Shown here: positions 1-4,712 of the stretch, piece by piece
How the letters are laid out: the number at the start of each line of letters is the position of its first letter
Numbering within the stretch: position 1 is the stretch's first letter
Assembly: GCA_027034115.1 (NCBI GenBank)
Contig: JALVJB010000033.1
Location: forward strand, 1 to 5,908
Length of the DNA stretch: 5,908 nucleotides
Direction: 5' to 3'
DNA from: Acidilobaceae archaeon
GTDB taxonomy: Archaea > Thermoproteota > Thermoprotei_A > Sulfolobales > Acidilobaceae
The notes under the pieces: model-generated
The model's input: only the letters and a program-made list of their open reading frames with translations
Databases searched by the model: none
Told to the model about the DNA's origin: nothing
Translations under genes and position numbers: made by a program

Positions 1-196
1 GACTAGAGTCCACATTACCGAGTTAATCAGGCCGGACACGGCATTCTACGTAAACGCGTGGGGCCACGAAAGCCCCAGGCTAAGATTCACTCCCAAGGAA
101 ACAATACCGTGGAACAAGCTAGTAGTAGCAGAGAACGAGCCAATAGCGGGAAGCGCAATACTAGGAGACACCTTTGTTAAGATAAGGAAGGCTTAG
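1..196 (+). CDS. Molybdopterin oxidoreductase catalytic subunit, C-terminal fragment (5' end outside window)
   Basis: The first complete codon begins at base 2 and the frame runs open to a TAG at 194-196, giving 64 residues. They read as the end of the molydopterin dinucleotide-binding domain of the DMSO reductase superfamily: an RPD segment, then NAWGHESPRL (equivalent to the GWGH-x-SP-x-L region), then an EPIAGSAILGDTFVKIRKA ending, which matches the family's usual 'dPisG...t.VkVrKA' finish. In this superfamily the domain closes over the bis-pyranopterin guanine dinucleotide cofactor. The next gene follows after 18 bp and encodes a four-cluster Fe-S protein, the normal partner subunit in polysulfide, thiosulfate, tetrathionate and arsenate reductases. 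The substrate cannot be decided from this fragment, and the expected N-terminal Tat signal and first Fe-S site lie upstream of the window. The family call is confident; the substrate is open. Confidence 0.85.
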   Translation, partial: TRVHITELIRPDTAFYVNAWGHESPRLRFTPKETIPWNKLVVAENEPIAGSAILGDTFVKIRKA

Positions 197-201
197 AGAA
201 A

Positions 202-209
202 GAGGTGAT
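202..209 (+). promoter_or_regulatory. Strong Shine-Dalgarno site that fixes the start of the Fe-S subunit
   Basis: GAGGTGAT is fully complementary to the archaeal 16S rRNA 3' tail. It lies 5 nt before ATG 215 but only 2 nt before GTG 212. Spacing therefore favours ATG 215, one codon downstream of the longest possible start. Confidence 0.7.
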
Positions 210-214
210 TCGTG

Positions 215-1018
215 ATGACCAGGTGGGCTATGGTAATAGACATTGACCGGTGCCTTGGATGCGAGGCCTGCGTAGCCGCCTGCATCGCCGAAAACCTCAA
301 CAGCAACGCTAATGAGCTAGAATTCAAGCCTAAACCAGCCCCCAGCATACTCGCGGGGCTAATCGGAGTCAAGCACGCCGATACCCCTCCAGCCGAGTAC
401 TTCGTTGAGGAGGCCGCTAAGAAGTCAGAGCCATACCTAGACAAGGACCCGGAGAAGGCTAAAGACGTGGCCCAGGAAGAGCTACAGCACCTATGGCTCA
501 GGACGGAGATCTACAGGATAGTAGGGGGCAAGTACCCACACGTCGAGCTCATGCTCTACCACAGGATATGCCAGCACTGCGATAACGCTCCCTGCGTAAC
601 AGTATGCCCGACCCATGCAAGCTTCCAGAGGAAGGATGGAATAGTTCTAGTTGACCCCAACAAGTGTATCCTATGCGGCTCATGCATAACTGCGTGCCCC
701 TACGCCGCTAGATCCGTTGACCTAGTCACTAAGACTATTGACAAGTGCACCTTCTGCGCCCACAGAGTCGACAAGGGACTGCTACCGGCCTGCGTCGAGA
801 CCTGCCCGGCACACGTTAGAATATTCGGCGACCTAGACGACCCCAACAGCGAGGTCGCCCAGATAGTAAGAAGACACAAGGCAGTACCAGGCACGCCGCA
901 CGGCCCGATAAGGCACACCGCAGCCAGAGTATACTATCTGCCTTCCAGCAACTATGAGGTAAACGTTGAAAAGCTAGAAAAGGAGAAGGAAGAAGAAGCC
1001 AAGAAAATGATAGGCTAA
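215..1018 (+). CDS. Four-cluster [4Fe-4S] electron-transfer subunit of a molybdopterin oxidoreductase (PsrB/NrfC/DmsB-like)
   Basis: This 267-residue ferredoxin-type subunit would pass electrons between a quinol- or membrane-side donor and the Mo/W catalytic subunit encoded just upstream. Sixteen cysteines form four complete [4Fe-4S] motifs: C13/16/19/23, C119/122/127/131, C151/154/157/161 and C178/181/193/197. The order and spacing are those of the PsrB/TtrB/DmsB family, and no ligand is replaced by Trp or Asp. It is longer than the roughly 190-245 residues usual for the family. The extra length is a stretch of about 95 residues between the first and second motifs (24-118) and a highly charged Lys/Glu tail (about 251-267). 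There is no signal peptide or membrane segment, so export with the Tat-targeted catalytic subunit is the likely route (inference). GTG 212 would add one residue. The TorD gene follows after 21 bp, suggesting a single transcript. Confidence 0.9.
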   Translation: MTRWAMVIDIDRCLGCEACVAACIAENLNSNANELEFKPKPAPSILAGLIGVKHADTPPAEYFVEEAAKKSEPYLDKDPEKAKDVAQEELQHLWLRTEIYRIVGGKYPHVELMLYHRICQHCDNAPCVTVCPTHASFQRKDGIVLVDPNKCILCGSCITACPYAARSVDLVTKTIDKCTFCAHRVDKGLLPACVETCPAHVRIFGDLDDPNSEVAQIVRRHKAVPGTPHGPIRHTAARVYYLPSSNYEVNVEKLEKEKEEEAKKMIG

Positions 1019-1039
1019 GCTATCAGGGGACAATAAGCA

Positions 1040-1666
1040 TTGGAAAATTATCATAATTCAATGTCTCTTTTTTACCAAGTAGCCGCCCACCTCCTACTTC
1101 CACCTCCATTTTCATCCCTTGAAACGGAACTAGCCAGAATAAGGGACTCCACGGAGAGATCTCTAGAACTACTCGAGGAATACAAAACCCAGTGCGACAC
1201 TCTCTACAACAACCTAGAAGGGCTAGTTCGGGAACTTGTCCTAGTCGAGACCGACCTAGATAAATTAAACGGCTTGCTAAATGATATAACAGTAACATTA
1301 TACTCGGGTTATAAGCATGTTCCATGCCCTCCATATGAAAGCATATACAGGATAAAAAGTAAACATAAAATGATAAGTATACCTTCAATTACCGATGATC
1401 TCCGGAAGTATTACTCTATGCTGGGAGTAGAAGTTGAGACAGGAGGCGGTATTTTCGAAGACCATATATCCGTAGAGTTAGAGTTCCTCTCGTATCTACA
1501 TGCGCATAGGAAGGTTAATATTATTAAGGAGTTTATTAGTAAGCACCCTATGCAGTGGTTCCCTGAGATCAAGAAATGCGTGTTAGATAAGACCGACAAT
1601 ATTATCTTAATATATTTATTTAATTTAATAAATAATGCCATAGAGTGCGACATTAAGATCCTCTAA
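1040..1666 (+). CDS. TorD/DmsD/NarJ-family molybdoenzyme maturation chaperone
   Basis: Chaperones of this all-helical family bind the Tat signal and body of an apo-molybdoenzyme in the cytoplasm, hold back export until cofactor is inserted, and help load it. The 208-residue product has the family landmarks: CPPYESIYR at 96-104 (compare PP(W/Y)ESVY), a TDDLRKYYSMLGVEV segment at 118-132 (the 'vr..Y...Gl' region), DHISVELEFLSYLH at 141-154 (compare DHIG-x-ELEFM), and HPMQWFPE at 169-176 (compare H-x-x-W-x-P). It directly follows the Fe-S subunit, as is typical of torD-like genes in molybdoenzyme operons. I chose TTG 1040 because AGGGGA at 1025-1030 sits 9 nt before it; the alternative ATG 1061 has no ribosome site and would remove seven residues. 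The 3' end overlaps the opposite-strand flavoprotein gene by 14 bp. The second half is more AT-rich than the first. Confidence 0.82.
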   Translation: MENYHNSMSLFYQVAAHLLLPPPFSSLETELARIRDSTERSLELLEEYKTQCDTLYNNLEGLVRELVLVETDLDKLNGLLNDITVTLYSGYKHVPCPPYESIYRIKSKHKMISIPSITDDLRKYYSMLGVEVETGGGIFEDHISVELEFLSYLHAHRKVNIIKEFISKHPMQWFPEIKKCVLDKTDNIILIYLFNLINNAIECDIKIL

Positions 1667-2327
1667 ACTCTTCTATCTTATCCCTCCAATATTTTCTTAC
1701 GGCAATACCCCAAGGAGTCTCTACTACGAGCTTGTAGTCTTTAGAGGGCCTCGTGAATATGTGCTTGGCAACGTGTAATGCTACTCGCGCTTCACCAACA
1801 TCCAAATAATCATTTTTAAAATATTTTTTATTTATTTTAGCTTTCAAAATCCTCGAGATAAAACACGATGAAACCCCCAGATCAATCACATGCTCAACCC
1901 CTAGAACCAAGTAACCTACCCTAGTCAATACTACCGGCACTTCCATTCCATCTTTATTATCATAAATTATTGTTATATTTTCTAACTTGGACTTATCGAC
2001 TTCCCTGCAACTATGCGTTCCCACGAACTTAGCCAGCTCGACCTCACCATGCTCGAGGCTGACGAGTGATAGGGAATACGCCTTAAAGCTAGCCAGCAGG
2101 CCATGGGTACAGTTCTTCTTCTCAACCACAGCACACAATAGAGGTGGATGCTTCTGAATAGGGGTAACCCATGAAAGGGCCATCAGATTGACTTTACCCT
2201 CCCTCCTACTCCCAACGGCCAGAATATAGACTGGAACAGGTCTAAGCGCTCTTAAAGGCTTATTAATTTCAATAAATTCCCCTATATGCTCTGCCAAGAC
2301 AGTCTCCCTTACCAAAGGGAGAGCCAC
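1653..2327 (-). CDS. Flavin reductase-like, FMN-binding split-barrel protein
   Basis: This 224-residue product belongs to the flavin reductase-like flavoproteins, whose members bind FMN and use NAD(P)H or other donors. The N-terminal half carries the typical path: RPVPVYILAVGS at 29-40, NLMALSWVTPIQKHPPLL at 47-64 (compare N-x-MA-x-SW-x-TP...PPL), THGLL at 74-78, and FVGTHSCREVDK at 101-112 (compare c/fvG-x-SGR-x-xDK, with Gly replaced by Cys). The start shown is GTG 2327, but an in-frame TTG at 2297 is a serious alternative because it has GGGAG 6 nt upstream and fits the TATA position better. It is the only gene here on the minus strand, splitting the molybdoenzyme genes from mobA. Its physiological role is unknown. 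It could be a reductase for a redox partner, or simply an unrelated neighbour. Confidence 0.82.
   Translation of the reverse strand: MALPLVRETVLAEHIGEFIEINKPLRALRPVPVYILAVGSRREGKVNLMALSWVTPIQKHPPLLCAVVEKKNCTHGLLASFKAYSLSLVSLEHGEVELAKFVGTHSCREVDKSKLENITIIYDNKDGMEVPVVLTRVGYLVLGVEHVIDLGVSSCFISRILKAKINKKYFKNDYLDVGEARVALHVAKHIFTRPSKDYKLVVETPWGIAVRKYWRDKIEEFRGS
2304..2321 (-). promoter_or_regulatory. Perfect 7-bp hairpin over the flavoprotein gene start
   Basis: CTCCCTT and AAGGGAG form a perfect inverted repeat around a 4-nt loop. On the minus strand the second arm contains the GGGAG that would act as ribosome site for the alternative TTG start at 2297, so folding could hide that site. It may equally be a chance feature of the first codons of the longer reading frame. 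Confidence 0.3.
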
Positions 2328-2339
2328 TAGCCGGTCGAA

Positions 2340-2351
2340 GTATTTTATTTT
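2340..2351 (-). promoter_or_regulatory. Candidate TATA-type promoter element in the divergent flavoprotein/mobA spacer
   Basis: The spacer between the two divergent genes is 85 bp and holds one AT-rich block. On the minus strand it reads AAATAAAATA, a plausible archaeal TATA box. Counting the usual 25-27 bp gives a transcription start near 2318-2320, downstream of GTG 2327 and just upstream of TTG 2297. The plus-strand reading (TATTTTATTTT) might also serve mobA with a leader of roughly 40 nt. This rests on composition and spacing only. Confidence 0.35.
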
Positions 2352-2412
2352 GAGTTCTAGGCTACTCCACTCTAGGGAGTATAGGCACGCTTAGATTGCT
2401 TGGGAGCGCAAT

Positions 2413-3243
2413 ATGGGAGAAAATATAACTGCGCTGATACTAGCAGGGGGCCACTCCAGAAGATTCGGCTCGCCAAAAGCACTCGCAACCTTAAATAATA
2501 AAACATTTATAGAAATAATTTACAATATATTAACCAGCACTGCTGGAGAAGTCTACGTGAACACTAGAGAAGAAATTAAAGAAAATATAATTAATATATT
2601 AAATATTAATAAAGAAAATATAGTCCTAGACGAAAAAGATCTACCATGTAGAGGACCCTTGAGAGGCATTATATCATTCTTTAAATATACAAATAAAAAT
2701 AGAGTTCTGGTTGTAGCAGTTGATTACCCTTTTATTAATATCGAGATAATAAAAAAATTATTATATTTCTCCAATTATTATGACACAGTAGCTATGACGC
2801 CCATACTTTACAGAGGCTATCCTCTTCTAACATTAGGCGTTATAAAAAATCAATTAAAAATTTATCAAGAAATTTGTTATTTAAAGGGTGGAAACGCTAG
2901 GCTAAGCGACATTTACAGAATATCCCCAACCCTAATACTTCCCTGGCGTCTCCTCACAAGGCAACCCTCGGCTTTAGTTAATGTGAATACCAGGGCAGAC
3001 CTTCTTTCCCCCTCGGTAGATAAGAGCAATTTATATGATAAGAGCGAACTAATATATTATAAACATCATTATTATCTTAATTATTTGAAATATTTATCTA
3101 ATAGAGACTTTCGCAGCGCCATAGAATACCTTCATAGAGAAATGAAAATTTATAAAAATAATAATATTTTATTATTTTTAAAACATATAAAAAAAGACAT
3201 TGAGATACTAGAAAAATCTCTGAACTCTGAAGATAAAATATAG
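2413..3243 (+). CDS. mobA: MobA-type molybdenum cofactor guanylyl(nucleotidyl)transferase with C-terminal extension
   Basis: MobA enzymes transfer GMP from GTP to Mo-molybdopterin, giving the guanine dinucleotide cofactor of DMSO reductase-type enzymes. The nucleotide-binding signature LILAGGHSRRFGSPKAL is at 8-24, with G12, G13, R16, G19 and K22 in place. GPLRGI at 81-86 and VAVDYPFI at 101-108 follow, with D104 the likely Mg-binding Asp. The catalytic domain closes with NVNTRADL at 190-197, matching the family's 'NiNTPeDl'. About 79 further residues (198-276), rich in Tyr, Lys, Asn and Ile and probably helical, have no counterpart in the roughly 194-residue E. coli enzyme. ATG 2413 has GGGAG 6 nt upstream. 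GC content is about 30%, far below the Fe-S subunit gene. Its position near the oxidoreductase and torD genes supports a role in that enzyme's cofactor supply. CMP or a different pterin acceptor cannot be excluded. Confidence 0.83.
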   Translation: MGENITALILAGGHSRRFGSPKALATLNNKTFIEIIYNILTSTAGEVYVNTREEIKENIINILNINKENIVLDEKDLPCRGPLRGIISFFKYTNKNRVLVVAVDYPFINIEIIKKLLYFSNYYDTVAMTPILYRGYPLLTLGVIKNQLKIYQEICYLKGGNARLSDIYRISPTLILPWRLLTRQPSALVNVNTRADLLSPSVDKSNLYDKSELIYYKHHYYLNYLKYLSNRDFRSAIEYLHREMKIYKNNNILLFLKHIKKDIEILEKSLNSEDKI

Positions 3244-3348
3244 GCGACTGTATAGAAGGCAGTAATGAGGATAGCCGAGCAAAGAGTTATCAACTCTGAC
3301 TGAGGCCTGGTAAACCGTCAAGGAGGCAATGATGGTGGTGACCCGGGT
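3244..3348 (+). other. Spacer between mobA and tatA with possible leader signals
   Basis: About 105 bp with no convincing gene. It holds a small hairpin (AGAGTT-ATC-AACTCT, 3283-3297), an AGGAGG at 3321-3326 next to two tandem ATG codons (3329 and 3332) that open only a 17-18-codon frame ending at 3382, and an 8-bp palindrome ACCCGGGT at 3341-3348 touching the tatA start. A TATA-like ATAAAATA overlaps the mobA stop at 3233-3240, so tatA may have its own promoter. Confidence 0.4.
3334..3341 (+). promoter_or_regulatory. Shine-Dalgarno site for tatA
   Basis: GGTGGTGA ends 7 nt before ATG 3349, and the GGTGA core matches the archaeal anti-Shine-Dalgarno. No in-frame ATG, GTG or TTG lies close upstream, so this site sets the tatA start. 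Confidence 0.6.
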
Positions 3349-3699
3349 ATGGGTGCCTTCTTCCAGGGCGACGAGCTGCTGATAATTCTAGTAATACTAC
3401 TATTAATACTAGGACCCTCAAAGCTACCAGCCCTAGCAAGAGGCCTGGGACAGGCCGTGAGAGAGTTCAAGAAAGCCAGTTCAGGACTCTACGACGAAGA
3501 AACAAAAGAGAATTTACGCACCCTCAAACAAGAGACCCAAGTAGGCCTTGGCAGCAATGCTACCGTAGAGACCAGCGTCAGCGACGAGACCCTAATGAAG
3601 CTAGCAGGCAAGCTAGGAGTAAGCACCGAAGGTAAATCCAAGAATGAGCTAATTAATGAGATACTAGCTAAGGCTAAAGAGAAGGGGTTGCTCGATTAA
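3349..3699 (+). CDS. tatA: Twin-arginine translocase subunit TatA
   Basis: TatA is the small membrane protein that forms the conducting part of the Tat pathway for folded proteins. The 116-residue product has a short N-terminus, one membrane helix (about 8-22, ELLIILVILLLIL), the GPSKLPAL hinge at 22-29, and an amphipathic helix with RGLGQAVREFKKA at 31-43, all classic TatA/TatB features. As usual in archaea there is no separate TatB in view. The C-terminal part, about 78-116 (DETLMKLAGKLGVSTEGKSK and following), does not look like a disordered TatA tail. It resembles a small helix-extended-helix module of the SAP/Rho-N kind with 'L..LA..LGv.TEGKSK.ELI..I'. TatC follows after 44 bp on the same strand, so the two are probably co-expressed. 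The family call is firm; the tail's identity is inference. Confidence 0.93.
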   Translation: MGAFFQGDELLIILVILLLILGPSKLPALARGLGQAVREFKKASSGLYDEETKENLRTLKQETQVGLGSNATVETSVSDETLMKLAGKLGVSTEGKSKNELINEILAKAKEKGLLD

Positions 3700-3743
3700 G
3701 CCAGAAATGAGTAGTCACACCCCCAGCATAGGGAGACCAAATA

Positions 3744-4640
3744 ATGACAACACTCAGAAGAGAGCTGCCAGAAGACGGTAACCCCCCGCATGACACTGAA
3801 AGACCTATAATGGACCACATAATAGAATTATCAATTAGGCTTAAAAGAATTTTCATTGCAATAATTATTTCAGCCGGAATCCTATCCTTTATCCCAGTCG
3901 ACTTCAAATACTATATTCCACTCATAAGTTATTTTCCAAATTACGTTATCCAGCACGTTATCCCCCAAACAGTAACATGGAAGGGCCACACATACACAGT
4001 ATATATCGCACAGTATAACCCCTTCGCAGGATTCAACATACTGATAAAGTCCGCCCTCCTCCTCGGACTGCTCGGAGCCAGCCCTGTAATAGCCAAGGAG
4101 ATATATGAGTACGTGGAGCCAGCACTCTACCCGCATGAGAAGGCCAAGCTCAAGAAATTGTCAATAGTTGCCATCGGATTATTCCTGACAGGAATAGTTA
4201 TAGCCTTCCTAGTCGTTCTACCAGTAGCCTTCCGGATCATGATTATAACTTCAATAGCGGTTACCGGTGGAAACAAGCTAATATCCTTCACAGACGTTGA
4301 ACAATTATTTTCAACTATCGTATTAATATCGATAGCTACGGGGATCGCTCTCGAGACACCGTTAATAGTCTACCTGCTAGTCTCCTTCGGAGTTATAGAC
4401 GAGAAATGGTTCCAAGGCGATAACTGGAAGTACGTGTTATTCGGAAGCATGATCCTTGGAGCGGCCATCAGCCCAGACCCGAGCGGTATCGGCATGCTGG
4501 TAATAGGAACCGTAATGTTCCTATCAATAATGGGAGCTGCTAAGCTGGGAATAAAGGAGCAGCGTAAGAATAAGCAGCTCCACAAGGTGAGGCCCAAGAA
4601 AGTTCTCAGGCCCGTGGAAACCCTAAATAAGGTAAATTAA
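3744..4640 (+). CDS. tatC: Twin-arginine translocase subunit TatC
   Basis: TatC is the polytopic receptor for twin-arginine signal peptides and partners with TatA in the cytoplasmic membrane. The 298-residue product begins with about 22 polar residues, then MDHIIELSIRLKR at 23-35 (compare HL-x-ELR-x-R). A helix at about 35-50 follows, then an external loop somewhat longer than usual. SPVIAKEIYEYVEPALYP at 113-130 is the TatC signature (compare P-x-x-YE-x-W-x-F-x-x-PAL). A helix-proline segment around 141-165, GIALETPLIVYLL at 200-212 and AISPDPSG at 241-248 complete the family pattern. The C-terminus is a basic cytoplasmic tail. ATG 3744 has GGGAG at 3731-3735, 8 nt upstream. Coupling to tatA and nearness to a molybdoenzyme operon suggest that enzyme is a major cargo (inference). 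Confidence 0.95.
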   Translation: MTTLRRELPEDGNPPHDTERPIMDHIIELSIRLKRIFIAIIISAGILSFIPVDFKYYIPLISYFPNYVIQHVIPQTVTWKGHTYTVYIAQYNPFAGFNILIKSALLLGLLGASPVIAKEIYEYVEPALYPHEKAKLKKLSIVAIGLFLTGIVIAFLVVLPVAFRIMIITSIAVTGGNKLISFTDVEQLFSTIVLISIATGIALETPLIVYLLVSFGVIDEKWFQGDNWKYVLFGSMILGAAISPDPSGIGMLVIGTVMFLSIMGAAKLGIKEQRKNKQLHKVRPKKVLRPVETLNKVN

Positions 4641-4643
4641 ATT

Positions 4644-4677
4644 TCTTTAATAACTATATACATAGGCTCTTTAAAAA
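4644..4677 (+). promoter_or_regulatory. AT-rich candidate promoter between tatC and the terminal Fe-S gene
   Basis: The 72-bp gap contains TTTAATAACTATATAC and, further on, TTTAAAAA (4670-4677). The latter would place a transcription start near 4700, about a dozen bases before TTG 4713. The T-rich stretch just after the tatC stop could also help end tatC transcripts. I cannot choose between these roles from sequence alone. Confidence 0.3.
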
Positions 4678-4712
4678 CCGTGGAACCAGTTAGAACCACC
4701 GGGTAATACCCC

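Noticed and set aside
1023..1388. Long minus-strand open frame opposite torD.
   Set aside because: It has no recognisable domain and lies wholly opposite torD, whose family motifs are clear.
3265..3302. Possible C/D box small RNA (ATGAGGA as box C, CTGA as box D) between mobA and tatA.
   Set aside because: Box C has a mismatch, there is no convincing D'/C' pair with 12-nt guides, and the boxes are too close for a normal archaeal C/D RNA.
3882..4136. Minus-strand open frame within tatC.
   Set aside because: Composition-driven shadow of tatC, with no family motif or ribosome site that would support it.
4641..4703. Continuation of the terminal Fe-S gene upstream of 4704, implying a broken longer gene.
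   Set aside because: The in-frame TAA at 4704 follows only about 20 codons without protein-like features, and the segment looks like a normal intergenic promoter region.
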